Part shown: piece by piece, positions 54,055-64,000 of the stretch | Position numbering within the stretch: position 1 is the stretch's first letter | How the letters are laid out: each line of letters begins with the position of its first letter | Assembly: GCA_951799405.1 (NCBI GenBank) | Contig: OX637353.1 | Location: 3,844,001-3,908,000, forward strand | Origin: Agapetus fuscipes | Taxonomy: Eukaryota; Arthropoda; Insecta; Trichoptera; Glossosomatidae | DNA length: 64,000 nucleotides | Reading direction: 5' to 3' | The notes under the pieces: generated by a model | Told to the model about the DNA's origin: nothing | What the model saw: the letters and a program-made list of their open reading frames with translations, nothing else | Database searches by the model: none | Translations under genes and position numbers: made by a program

Positions 54055-55871
54055 AGACTGTTCCGCCCCGGAACAGTCTTTTCTTTAAGAAGGTACGGGC
54101 AGTTTGACCCACAGTTGCATCCAGTGGTCAGGAAAAATGACGTTCCACGGAATTTTCCTCTTAGGGTTTTGCCCGTCATTGCTGGCTGGTGTGGGGGGGG
54201 GTGCTTTCCTCTTGGCGGCCGGCATGGGCGCCTTTCCTTGGCTGGGGGCACCGCTTTGCGTCCCCGGGCGGCCACCGCTCCTAGGCTCCGCTTGCTCGCC
54301 GGCGTCAAAGGATCAGAATCCTTGGTCGTCGGAGCCGCTCTCCTGCTCGGAAGCGAAGTTCTCACTCTCGCTCTCGTCCTCTGACTCGCTGAGTGGCTTC
54401 CTGCCGCGCCATGCTTGGGTCGTCCCTTCTGCTTGCTCTGCTTGGCTGAGCCCCTGCGGGCGGGGGCGCGGCGCCTGCGGGAGGGAGCGCCCCCCTCCCC
54501 CACTGACGGGTCAAAGTCAGAGTCCGCCTCCTGTCCGGAGCCACTCGGGTTGTACGAGCCATCTGAATCCCCTAATTCATCCCTGCTGACTTTGGGTCCC
54601 CGCACTTTGGTTTCCGGATCTGTTTCATACTCCTCGTTAGAGTAACCTCTCTTGACAATAGCAGCAGCGGACCTTCTGGGCCTGCCTCCCGTGGCCTCGC
54701 CGCGGTCAGTCACCGGCCTCTCCTTCATCAGCCCCCTGGCGTGCGAGGAGACCTGCTTTGGCAGCAGCAGGAAGCCCACCACCCTGCTGACCAGCTCCGT
54801 GGGCGCGCCCCTCTTGTCCAAGCCCAGCTTCTCGCACAGCGTCCGCAGCTGCTTGGGCTCCAGCTTCTGCACCTCCTCCAGCTTGGCCTTGTGCTCAGGC
54901 GTGTCCTTCTCAAACTCGTAGCCCTTGAACTTCTTTTTGTTGCGCTTGATGAGGTTCGTGCGGCACAATTGATTGTACCGGAACTTGAGGTCCTCCATCT
55001 TGAACCTGGAGATGGCCACCTCCACGTCGGGGATGCCCCGGCCCGCGGGCACGGGCACCGGCGGCTCCACGGCCTTCTTCTTCTTGGGCGCCTCCTCCAC
55101 GGCCTCCTCCGCCTTCTTCTTGGGCGCGGGCTTCTTCTTCACACTGTTGGCCTTCTTGGCCTTGCCCTTCTTGTCCTTGGCGTCCTCATCCTCCTCCTTG
55201 GCGTCCTCATCCTCCTCCTTGGCGTCCGTCTCCTCCTTCGCATCCTTGTCAGCCTTTACCTCGGCCGAGTCACTCTTGCCGTTTTCAGCCGACTTGACAT
55301 CGTCTTTGACATCTTTGCTGTCAGCTGCGTCCTCAGCCTTGAGCTGGCCGTTGATTTTGGCCTTCAGGTCTCCCTTCCCCAACTTCTGAGACGACTCATC
55401 CTCAGTTGACATATCGGCCTTTTTATCATCCTGATTATCACTTAATTTTACACTATCAGTGTCCACCGACATTTTTAAGGCTAGGTTTTTAGCAATCTTC
55501 TCGTCCAGCCCGGTCAGGTTGCTGGTCATTTTCTCCTCCAGGGTCTTGGCGTTGTCAGCCATCTTCTCCTCCAGGGCTTCCCTCAGGGTCTTGGAATTGT
55601 CAGCCATCTTCCCTTCCAGGGTCTTGGCGTTGTCAGCCATCTCAGTCTTCAGTCCTGTCAGGTTACTGTTGATGCTGAGGTTCAGTTCCTCAAGGGCGCG
55701 GTTTCCCCCAGATGCCATGACAAAGTATGCCGGGTCTTCGCCTGACTGTTCCAAGGCCTCCATGAGGCGTGCCTGTAAGGCCGCCTTCCCTCCTGAGGTC
55801 TCCAGGTCCCTCTCCAGAAGCTCATTCTTAAGCTCATAGACTTTGAGGTCCTTGATGTTCACCTTAGCCAT
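54042..55871 (-). CDS. 609-residue SAP-domain / DEK-like protein of the LTR element
   Basis: The ATG is at 55871-55869, the first in the leader-proximal frame, and a stop (TAA) abuts the 3' LTR. Residues 6-40 (LKVYELKNELLERDL ... AALQARLMEAL) form a SAP DNA-binding helix pair, and GEDPAYF follows, as in some arthropod retrotransposon Gag N-termini. Residues about 60-130 hold repeats of MADNAKTLEEK, probably coiled. Residues 135-270 are Lys/Glu/Asp-rich. Residues about 276-368 (GIPDVEVAISRFKMEDLKF ... FKGYEFEKDTPEHKAK ... LRTLCEKLGLDKRGAPTELV) follow the order of the conserved DEK core: 'IP.VE....K...LK.L', 'F.GF.F......Y..K' and a SAP box ending VGFLLLPK. A basic Ser/Arg/Pro-rich tail follows. 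No zinc knuckle or enzyme motif is present. GC-rich, unlike the LTRs. The likely role is Gag-like or chromatin-binding; capture of a host DEK cDNA is inference. Confidence 0.85.
   Translation of the reverse strand: MAKVNIKDLKVYELKNELLERDLETSGGKAALQARLMEALEQSGEDPAYFVMASGGNRALEELNLSINSNLTGLKTEMADNAKTLEGKMADNSKTLREALEEKMADNAKTLEEKMTSNLTGLDEKIAKNLALKMSVDTDSVKLSDNQDDKKADMSTEDESSQKLGKGDLKAKINGQLKAEDAADSKDVKDDVKSAENGKSDSAEVKADKDAKEETDAKEEDEDAKEEDEDAKDKKGKAKKANSVKKKPAPKKKAEEAVEEAPKKKKAVEPPVPVPAGRGIPDVEVAISRFKMEDLKFRYNQLCRTNLIKRNKKKFKGYEFEKDTPEHKAKLEEVQKLEPKQLRTLCEKLGLDKRGAPTELVSRVVGFLLLPKQVSSHARGLMKERPVTDRGEATGGRPRRSAAAIVKRGYSNEEYETDPETKVRGPKVSRDELGDSDGSYNPSGSGQEADSDFDPSVGEGGAPSRRRRAPARRGSAKQSKQKGRPKHGAAGSHSASQRTRARVRTSLPSRRAAPTTKDSDPLTPASKRSLGAVAARGRKAVPPAKERRPCRPPRGKHPPPHQPAMTGKTLRGKFRGTSFFLTTGCNCGSNCPYLLKEKTVPGRNSLRGG
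54055..54079 (-). other. 11-bp hairpin next to the polypurine tract
   Basis: AGACTGTTCCG-CCC-CGGAACAGTCT, a perfect stem inside the ORF's 3' end. It might act in packaging or 3' end formation; unknown. Confidence 0.75.
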
Positions 55872-56225
55872 TTTTTATTTTAACAAAAATTTAAATTTAC
55901 TTCAAAATAATTTACTTCAAAACAAATTATTTTACAAAAAAAAAATATTTTTAAATTTCAAATAATGATATTAGATAATGATTATTTACTTTGCTTCGTC
56001 AGATCGGCTAATGAGTATTTACCAACACTAACACAATATTATTAACACGTTATCTATGCACACTTCAATCAAATTTTTAGCGGGTAACCACACGATCGTT
56101 TTTAATTCAAGTTTAATCAGTTGTATTTAAAACTTTTTTTTTTTTTTATTCATTAGTTTTTATTATGTTGTCCAGAAATATTTTTCAATAGTCTTAAGCA
56201 CAGATTTTTTGGTACTTGGTTTTAA

Positions 56226-56243
56226 ACCCCACACCTGACACCA
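56226..56243 (-). promoter_or_regulatory. Primer-binding site, tRNA-Leu-like
   Basis: One base inside the 5' LTR, the - strand reads TGGTGTCAGGTGTGGGGT. Its complement, ACCCCACACCTGACACCA, matches the 3' end of common animal tRNA-Leu (as I recall it) at 16 of 18 positions including CCA. Confidence 0.8.
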
Positions 56244-56244
56244 T

Positions 56245-56698
56245 TGTTACGTTTTTCCTGGGTTCTTTTAATTAAAACACAAGTTTAACACAAGTTAGCC
56301 ATACAGTTTATTTACACAGACTTTCTTACAATAGATTTATTTTTAACAGACTTATTCTAACAGATTTATTTTAACACACTTATTTATTTCGTACCGATTA
56401 CATTTATTTTACACCATATTGGTCGCCCTAGTAACTAGATACTCCTCTGTGTGAGTGCTTCGAAGACTGACCCGCTTCAGCCCATTGTCGCCCTTCTTAT
56501 AGCGGAACCTAGGGGCCATTCCAGCCTGCCCTAGAAACTTCCACCACCACAGTTGTATAGACGATTCTGGACATATTTATTTCATGAAGAGTCCATTTCC
56601 TACCTACATACACACCTTACAATTACAATCGTCTGGGCCAGAACATTCTCTCAAAACACACGTACACCAATAAACATCTACCAGTGTATTTCGTTACA
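56245..56698 (-). repeat. 5' LTR (right copy)
   Basis: 454 bases, apparently identical to 53588-54041. Confidence 0.95.
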
Positions 56699-56939
56699 AT
56701 ACGTTGATCCGGTGTAGATAGCCCCGCCACCAAATGCGACTTGTTAGGAGACAACTTGGCTAAATGTTGAAGTTGTATTAGCATTATTTTTGGTTTAGGG
56801 GAGGACAGCGAGAGTTTATATTTTTATTCATGGTTTCTTTTGTAATTTAAATAGTAGATTACTTCCTACGCGAACAAACAATCGCCTTTTGTGCATATAC
56901 ATAAAACGTGATCTTATCAAATAATGAAAACTAGCAGAT

Positions 56940-57190
56940 AACGCAACTAAGCTGAATATATGGGGGAAATTATTGTCGTGTTGCCCTTGAAGAGGAAGTA
57001 GATAATGAGTGGAATATATTTATTTGCACAGGGAACGCGGCCGGCCCTACGCCACTACAGTAGAAGTACGGATTTACCAGCTTCCTAGGGGGCAGGTTCT
57101 AATTATTTGTAAAGGCTGAATAAACTTTCCTGGTATTTTAATTTGTGTTTGCAACATCTCTGACACCTTCGGTTGGGATCAAACAAGTAG
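56940..57190 (-). repeat. SINE family A, old diverged copy
   Basis: AACGCAACTAAGCTGAATAT, GCCGGCCCTACGCCACTAC and CTGACACCTTCGGTTGGGAT on the + strand. The A box is lost. Confidence 0.72.
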
Positions 57191-57854
57191 TAAAATATAA
57201 TAATGCGTCATTAATGAAATAACCGTTCGAATTCGCAAGAAAGTTGTAAGTTGTGGAAGTAGACTGCTATCGCATATTTTGTGTGCAGTGATATAAGAGC
57301 CAACCTGCACGCAGCCATTTCCTTCTCTCCCTTTGATAATTTAAATAATTACACCTGGTAGATAGTGAGCGCGGGAAACATCGCAAGACAAGAGAAAATT
57401 CAAGATTCTTCAGTGAGGAGGAAAGGGCTAGGAAGACAAGTACAAACCCTACCTTAAGCAATTTTTCAATAAATTATCAGAACGTTTAGTTATTTTTTTA
57501 GGGTGTGTTACAATCCTTGTTTAAAATTCAATGTATTTGTTTCGTCTTTTCACGATTAGATTTATATTTAAATATTGCAATTAGATGTCTCAGTGTAAGG
57601 ATAGTATACGCTTAACCACATTTTGGTCGGGTTTTCTTCGTTTCTTTCTTCTGTCCTTTTTATTTATTTTTCTCTTATTTTTTTGTTCTTTAACTTTTAT
57701 TAATTTTTATTCTATTTTTCTCTTTTCTTCTTTCTTATAAATAGATAAACATTAAAATTCATTTTTGTCTCTTTGTCACGAATAAAAATGAAATGTTTGT
57801 TACTTGAGAGTAGTACGTACCTACAACATAAACCTCATGTGAAATTTCACAATA
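57191..57854. other. Intergenic region, nothing recognised
   Basis: AT-rich, with a long T-rich stretch at 57640-57740. Confidence 0.45.
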
Positions 57855-58108
57855 ATACTATAATCTATAATCTAAGTTGCAAGGATATATTCATTCAAAG
57901 CTCTCAAATGTATGCCCACAAACAAACACGTGTAGTTTGCGCTTACAAATGCTGATTGTGTACTTACAAATAAAATCCAAACCTCAAATGAACATAAGGC
58001 CTGCAACTTTTGCCGACATTCCCTGAAACAGAAGTGACATTGGCAAAGTGAACCATTTTTTACAGTATGGGTGGTCAGCCTCATACCAACCTATAAGTCA
58101 AGGAATAC
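57855..58108 (-). repeat. SINE-like family C, full-length copy
   Basis: ATAATCTATAATCTAAGTTG ... AACCTATAAGTCAAGGAA on the + strand. Confidence 0.88.
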
Positions 58109-58619
58109 AAATGTCGAAAAAAGTTATTCCGGTGCCTAGTTTCAACTATGTTACAATTTTTACTATCCTTATTTCACTGCCCCATGTTGACTGCCTTTGT
58201 AAAATTTGAAAGTGAGTTTTAAATTATTTGTATGCGATAACAGATATTTTTAAGAGAAGTAATTCAAACCCGAAACGTCAACATAATATATTCGCAACGG
58301 AAACAGAGGAAATGTGAATACAATACAATTTATATTGTTCATTAATTAAAGTCGCATTTACCATATATATTTTTTCGTAGTAAAAATTATAAGGCTTTTT
58401 TTTGGAATATAAGGCTGGAGTCTCATATTCGTCCGCATCACCTTGACTGCTCTAGGCGTGAGGGGGGTGGGTAGGGAGGGCTCCCCCCCAGTCCATCGAT
58501 CAGCTGCCTCGAAGCCTTTGATGTTTATCAAATTTACTTTACAAAAGCACCTATAAATACGGCACGTTATTAATGAAAGGCGGCGTCGGATTGCCACAAC
58601 CACGAGTACAAAACGTTAC

Positions 58620-58810
58620 ACCCAAACGTAAACATCCAATTTTACTGAAAACCTAAGTAAACTGAAACAGCGTCTTAAGAAAGCGTTTTAGTTTCCATAC
58701 ATCTTAGGTACAAGACACAATTGCGTTTGAACGTTAAGTTCATGCTTAGTGTACTCAAAATCTAAGTAATCTCAAGCAGCGCCTCTAAAGAGCGTTTTCG
58801 TTTTCATATA
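58620..58810. repeat. Short dispersed repeat, two units
   Basis: AAGAAAGCGTTTTAGTTTCC and TCTAAAGAGCGTTTTCGTTT occur in two related units here. TCTAAAGAGTGTTTTAGTTT at 60064 and TCTAGCGAGTATTTTAGTTT at 61166 belong to the same unnamed family. Confidence 0.5.
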
Positions 58811-59136
58811 TTTTTTGTTAGAATGCTAGGTTTGGGCTTCAATAAAAAGATTTCTACTTGATGTGTACGGAGTTTATAAGATTGTAGGCAGGTGAAACTC
58901 TTACACTTAAGTGTATAGATTAGGATCCCACTCAGGGCGGACATTTTAAATATTGGTTTTTAATCAGGAGCTATCTACATTAATTGATGATGGAATTTAT
59001 TCACAGAAAAAAATATAGCTCAGCTTTTCTATGAATTTTAATGTAAAATTAATAAAGTGAAGTAAAGCTTTCAGGGGAAAAATACAAATTTTAAAGGGGT
59101 TTTTTAATTGATTTAAGAAAGCAGTTTATAGGTTTT

Positions 59137-59312
59137 AACTTTAGATGAAACGAAAGAAATATGTAAGAACCAAAAAAATGGCCATTGACTTGCAATGTAA
59201 GCGACATAGATTTGTCAATAAAAAATGTGAAATGTTTTTTTTGTGCTCAGCCGGGAGTTGAACTCACGTCCTTCCAATTACGAGTCCGAAGCGTCAACCA
59301 ATACACGAAGAA
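59137..59312. repeat. LINE 3' remnant (+) next to a SINE family B head (-)
   Basis: 59137-59212: ETKEICKNQKNGH-like frame resembling the LINE C-terminus. 59225-59312: - strand GACTCGTAATTGGAAGGACG and GAGTTCAACTCCCGGC, the family-B head. Confidence 0.6.
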
Positions 59313-59357
59313 CATTTCAAACCTCAAGTATGAATTTTCGCGACGTAACAGAATTCT

Positions 59358-59620
59358 TCCTTGACTTATAGGTTGGTATGAGGCTGACCACCCATACTGT
59401 AAAAAATGGTTCACTTTGCCAATGTCACCCCTGATTCAGGGAATGTCGGCAAGAGTTGCAGGGCTTATGTTCATTTGAGGTTTGGATTTTATTTGTATGT
59501 AAGTACACAATCAGCATTTGTAAGCGCGAACTACACGTGTTTGTTTGTGGGCATTCATCTGAGAGCTTTGAATGAATATATCCTTGCAACTTAGATTATA
59601 GATTATAGATTATAACAGAA
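59358..59620 (+). repeat. SINE-like family C, full-length copy
   Basis: TTCCTTGACTTATAGGTTGG to CAACTTAGATTATAGATTA, with three tail units. Confidence 0.9.
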
Positions 59621-59841
59621 CAACGAAGTATAACTGTTTTAATGAAAATTGTAATACACCGCTTGACTTTAGATGTAGAATAGAATGACTTTTTAGATCG
59701 GAAAATACTTTCAAGTTAACATTTGGGTAACTGCAATGTTCGTGTAGGTAAGTACATTATGCCGATTCATAAGCTTTTTTCCAATGCACGTTATCGTGAA
59801 AGTGCAAAATAATCCTAATTACTGAGTCTGCCGAATAATAA

Positions 59842-59952
59842 GGGTTCGTGAGGGATCGTGAGGGTTCGTGAGGGTTCGTGAGGGTTCGTGAGGGTTCGCC
59901 AGTCCGAGTGCGGGGAGATTTCGTGCGGGGAGATTTCGTGCGGATTGTGGGC
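59842..59952. repeat. 10-bp and 15-bp minisatellite
   Basis: Six units of AGGGTTCGTG (59842-59897, one variant) are followed by two or three units of TGCGGGGAGATTTCG (59917-59947). Confidence 0.88.
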
Positions 59953-60112
59953 GCAAGGGTCACGCCAAGCCTACAGCAGTATCCCAAAACATTTAAAATA
60001 AGTATCAATTTTTTATTTAACCATAGCGTTTTATCAAAAACGCATGTAAATAAAAGCAGCGCCTCTAAAGAGTGTTTTAGTTTACATGCATTTTTTAGTT
60101 GACGCCCATCAT

Positions 60113-60360
60113 CATTCCTTGACTTATAGGTTGGTATGAGGCTGACCACCAATACTGTAAAAAATGTTCACTTTGCCAATGTCACCCCTGTTCCACGGAA
60201 GGTCGGCAAAAGTTGTAGGGGCTATGTTCATTTGAGGTTTGAATTTTATTTGTAAGTACACATTCAGTATTTGTAAGCGCGAACAACACGTGTTTGTGGG
60301 CATGCATTTCATATGAGCTTTAAATGTTAATATATCTTTGCAACTTAGATTATAGATGTC
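60113..60360 (+). repeat. SINE-like family C, full-length copy
   Basis: TTCCTTGACTTATAGGTTGG to CAACTTAGATTATAGA. Confidence 0.88.
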
Positions 60361-60464
60361 TTTTGGCGTCCCTGAGATCTTCTCCCCTCAATCTAACCCT
60401 GTATGATAAGATAAAGGAGACGGTACTTCTTATTTCTCAAAATGTGACCGAAGTACATAAAACA

Positions 60465-60562
60465 AGTAGTACAAAAACCTACATGTGCCTGTCTGTAGGC
60501 ATGCATTTCACATGAGCCTTAAATGTTAACATATCCTTGCAGCTTAGATTATAGATTATAGT
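60465..60562 (+). repeat. SINE-like family C, tail fragment
   Basis: AACCTACATGTGCCTGTCTG ... GCAGCTTAGATTATAGATTA only. Confidence 0.72.
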
Positions 60563-60639
60563 ACATCAGTTTTCTCCGCTTAATCATTGGCAGAAGCTCT
60601 TTTGTAGTGAGGATTAGTTGGAGGACTTCTTCATTGTTG

Positions 60640-60955
60640 ACTCAATCCCGCCAAGAGTTCCGAAGAATTTTTTGGTAGAGTCACATCTCAAACGCTTCAA
60701 TTCGCTTCTCCAGTGCCTGTGAGAGCGTCCATTCCTTCATATCACATAGAGCGATTGGGAAGACATAGTACCTCACTATGCGCTTCCGGAGCTCAAAGCT
60801 GAAATCTCGGTGCAACAGTAGGTATTTTACTAATTTTAGCGAAGACATTTTGGGCTTGCCGTAGTCTGCTTCTGACTTCTTCACACATTCCCTGGACCGT
60901 AGATGCTTTTGATATTTGCCACTGTCTGTTAACGCTAAAGTTACGCTTAAACGTC
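60640..60955 (-). mobile_element. LINE fragment (RTE-like thumb region)
   Basis: The - strand frame reads FSFELRKRIVRYYVFPIALC, then EWTLSQALEKRIEAFEM. This is the 'LR.R..R.YV.P..LYG.E.WTL...L..RI.AFEM' segment of RTE-type reverse transcriptases. Both ends are truncated. Confidence 0.82.
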
Positions 60956-62387
60956 ATGTTTTTCCTCAGGGTACCAACGCAGCGCTAGAAACGGGAAATT
61001 ACTGCCTAAAGTGGGCGCATTTACAAGGTGGCTAGATAACATCTCATACTCACTCCCACAACTTTTAACTCACTTCAAGTCTTCCCAGTACCCCAAGTAT
61101 AAAATTATACGTTTCAACTCATCCATAGCGCTTGCCGAAAAAATGCATGGGAACTTAAACAGCGTTTCTAGCGAGTATTTTAGTTTTTATATTTTTTTGA
61201 GCAAAAGTCATGGTTAAGTTTAAACGCAAAGTTTTATACTTGGAGTAAGTTCGCGTTCAAGACATTCAAATAAGGCGAGTTTAAATAGTGAAGTGAATTT
61301 TAAACTACTTAAGAGAGTGCATTAATTTTTAGAAAGAATGAAAGGAGACAATATTTCAAGTAATCTGCGGAACTCTACTCGATGAGAAAAGTTTAAAAGA
61401 AGCGATTGTGATAACAGCGGAAAAACACCAAGTTATGCAGTCTCGTCACATCGATAGATCTTAACATACCATAACAAAGCGATTCAGCACGGCTGCGAGT
61501 GTATAATTTTCAACGCAGAAGAAAATAATTAACAAAATTCCTATTAGAAGACTCGGCATAAATTCCGTTGACAACAAAATTGCGACGTCACACGGTCGTA
61601 TTGCTATGGAATAGGAAAACAAATATTTTGTGAAAGGTTGTTAAGGACACTAGTCACATAAACGTGTGACGTTTCCCGCGAAGGGAAATTTATGAATTAC
61701 AGATTTTTTTTAAATGCCACCGATTCCCCGAATGATACCTATCTCTACAAATGGTTCCTGAAAATTCTTTTACACAAAGCGAAAAACCTGATTCCGTTCT
61801 ATAGAAAAACATTAGATACAATAAATAAAATCAAAAACCTAACAATGTACAGATAAGGAAGGAACGGTTGTTCCAGAGTTTTTTTATTCCTTGAACTTTA
61901 AAAAGGCTTGTAAGTTTTATGCGAGGCTAAGTTTTCCAATCGGCTCCGATAGGAGGAACCCTCTGGAAGGAATGCCAGCAGATTACAGCGGTAACTGTGC
62001 AATAAATATTATATATGATACAATAAAGGTCTGCTCAGCTCTGAAAGTACCAATTGTTGTTTAGTTCCACGGCCTCTCCGGATTATATACGGCCTTTATC
62101 CTCGGTTAACAGACAAATATCTCTGAAGAATGTTATTTCTGTGTACGCGCAGAAGAGGCACACACGTATAAAGAAACACAAAGCTCAGAAAATATGGATT
62201 TTACCATTTTGTGCATTTTTGTCGTCTTAGTTTTTCATAATTTTTTTAAATGAATGTAAATTTGCTGTTTACTTAAAAATATTATTTTTTGAAAAATATT
62301 TGTGAATTAGAGAGCAGTAAAGACATGTTTTCCTGATCACGTATAAAAACAGGACTAATTAAATCTGGAAATTTACGGATTATAAGT

Positions 62388-62482
62388 AGTTACGACTGGA
62401 CTAGGAATTGAACCAGTGATGTTTTATGGAACATTAATTACTGGATCGCATAACTCTCTCGCCCACTTGGTCATTTCGTGGG
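62388..62482 (-). repeat. Possible degraded tRNA-like head
   Basis: - strand CCAAGTGGGCGAGAGAG and CTGGTTCAATTCCTAGTC boxes at loose spacing. Probably an old SINE head. Confidence 0.35.
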
Positions 62483-62762
62483 TCATCTAATTCCTCGCTG
62501 ACCTGTATTTTTTAAATGAAGGTATCTTTTTAAATACCAATGGAAATTCGTTATAACTTTTTCATTCTCGTGTGAACTATATATGTCGGTATTATATGTA
62601 GGCACTTTTGTTTTTTATCATTAGTTCTAACTTTTATTAAGACAATAATTATGTTGATGTGTTTTATTCATAATAACGAGTGTATTTTTTTTTGTGTACC
62701 GTCCTGTATACACATAAAATGTTGAAGTACCTATCTCAAATAGAGGAGCATTAAGTTACGAA

Positions 62763-62846
62763 ACATAATAATTCTTCTTCTTCTTCATCTTTGTGGCGGA
62801 TTCTCGCATTCAGCAGGGGCGCCAGTATCAAGTTGTTAAACATAAT
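62763..62846 (-). mobile_element. Very short LINE 3' insertion with 13-bp target duplication
   Basis: AAACATAATAATT occurs on both sides of about 65 bases whose - strand ends in GATGAAGAAGAAGAAG, the GAAGAA tail type of the LINE at 5028-5465. This is a strongly 5'-truncated retrotransposition. Confidence 0.65.
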
Positions 62847-64000
62847 AATTGTATACAGGTAAAATATATTACAAAAGTACATCCATACATGGATATATAG
62901 AACTGGATGGGCTAAGTAATCAATCCTTTGAGAATTAGAAATACGCTACCCCACTCATCACACAAAAATCCAAATTCAGTCTATCGGTAACCTTCCAACT
63001 GTGAACAGGTGTGTTACCTCATTGGAAAAAAAATACATATAAATGCCAAACTGGGTATTTTCTAAACGTGCCAACAAATTAGAGTAAATGTGTTATAGAA
63101 CATGGAATAATATTTCACTTTAATCACTATTCTATGTGATTACGTTGATAAAATTTATTTTTCGTTTGTCGAAATATTTTGTTCGCGAAAGTGACAGCCA
63201 TTTCAAGAACTAGTGAAGTTCAAATACATAGATACTTGCTTCTTTAAGTATGTAACTTCTATGCTCGCGGTAATAGATACTTGTGGAAATCATCCCGTAC
63301 ACAATGAGGTGGGAACATTTTTGAAATCGGAATTTATCAGATATCTTCATACTTGCAACAACACTACTAACAAATCCGTTACCATAGTGATTTCATGTGT
63401 TTCCTTGGTGATTTGTAAATAGATTGAAGATGGAGTAGAGACACGTTGCTTACATAGAAAATGAGAAAAACATTTCATTTGTCGTGAGCGAGACAGCATT
63501 ATAAACAGTGTATGATGTCAAAGACGGTGCATCATGTTGATTGGTACTAAATCACATGTACGACCCCTCCATTTAATACTTCCTCCATGCATCCATAAAG
63601 ATTTTTATATTACTTTTCCATATTAAACAGTAATTTTTAATGTCATAACAAATCCGTACATTAAATAAAAATTTGAATACCCAGCACTAGTAAACTCCTG
63701 TTTTGCATTTTTATAACATGTTAGGCTCACACATTACTTTGATTTTGCATTTTTTGCAAATTAAGATGCATTTAAATGCGCATATTTCGTGCCCACATTC
63801 CCCGCCTACACACAAGTTGTGTTCCATCTAGGTGAGCCCGCGAAGGCTCCCAACAACAAGCTCGGAAGTTTCTGGAATGCCGACTATAAAAAAGAGGAAA
63901 TGAAACGGCGAAGGAGATATTTAAATGTAAAAAATAACTATACATCACTGCAGTGGCAAAAGGCTATTATTTACACGGAGTGAAACCGCTTACAAATACA
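62847..64000. other. Intergenic region without recognised gene
   Basis: Short frames only. The one reaching the end (63789-63983) shows no recognisable domain. Confidence 0.45.

Larger units (their letters stand above)
53588..56698 (-). mobile_element. Non-autonomous LTR retrotransposon carrying a SAP/DEK-like ORF
   Basis: This 3111-base element has two 454-bp LTRs that look identical, TG...CA ends and a 4-bp ATAC target duplication (53584-53587 and 56699-56702). Read on the - strand it runs: 5' LTR, primer-binding site, 373-base AT-rich leader, one 609-codon ORF, hairpin, polypurine tract, 3' LTR. No protease, reverse transcriptase, RNase H or integrase is present, so it must borrow them, presumably from a Ty3/gypsy-type relative (4-bp duplication, tRNA primer). 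Intact ORF and identical LTRs indicate a very recent insertion. Confidence 0.93.

Noticed and set aside
54104..55839. Several long + strand frames (up to 222 codons)
   Set aside because: They are shadows of the 609-codon - strand ORF, caused by its GC-rich Lys/Glu codons. They have low-complexity Leu/Ser composition and no domain.
53588..56698. Endogenous retrovirus
   Set aside because: LTRs and a primer site are present, but there is no envelope, polymerase or protease. The single ORF is DEK/SAP-like.
63789..63983. Possible exon at the window's right end (64 codons)
   Set aside because: Lys/Arg-rich, with no recognised domain and no phase information from a neighbouring exon.

Overview
The window is nuclear DNA from an animal, most likely an insect. 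The background is AT-rich and packed with interspersed repeats. GT-AG introns interrupt one gene, exon GC content is very uneven, and short GTAGGTACCTAC-like words of the kind common in Lepidoptera occur. I cannot prove the order. There is no bacterial gene organisation, and no rRNA or intact tRNA gene was found.

One host gene is supported. It lies on the + strand as 13 exons from 1644 to 44389, with every splice phase consistent. It encodes the last 1031 residues of an NSUN7-like (NOL1/NOP2/Sun family) RNA cytosine-5-methyltransferase homologue. Its 5' end (start codon and promoter) was not found. Intron 1 is about 25.7 kb. Both catalytic cysteine positions of the family are replaced (Asn and His), so the product looks like a pseudoenzyme. 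Long low-complexity segments in exons 3 and 10 make it longer than the vertebrate protein.

The rest is mobile DNA. (1) Two non-autonomous Helitrons stand head to tail without a gap (7768-10164 and 10165-12205). (2) A 3.1 kb LTR element on the - strand (53588-56698) has apparently identical 454-bp LTRs, a 4-bp target duplication, a tRNA-Leu-like primer site and a polypurine tract. Its single intact 609-codon ORF joins an N-terminal SAP domain to a region resembling the chromatin protein DEK, with no protease, reverse transcriptase or integrase. (3) There are at least three SINE or SINE-like families. Family A is tRNA-headed. Family B is tRNA-headed and shares its 3' tail with a LINE here. Family C has about 20 copies, no clear tRNA head and a GATTA-type tail. 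A and B are fused into a dimer at one junction in three loci, and the head of an A-like element has been amplified 12 times (18626-19333). (4) Truncated LINE fragments are scattered throughout; the best (20579-22120) is interrupted by one stop codon. (5) There are foldback elements and MITEs, some with a hammerhead-like core, plus several minisatellites.

Layout: 1-1643, sparse repeats; 1644-44389, the NSUN7-like gene with its introns full of repeats; 44390-53587, intergenic SINE, LINE and foldback remnants; 53588-56698, the LTR element; 56699-64000, intergenic DNA with more SINE and LINE remnants and no recognised gene.
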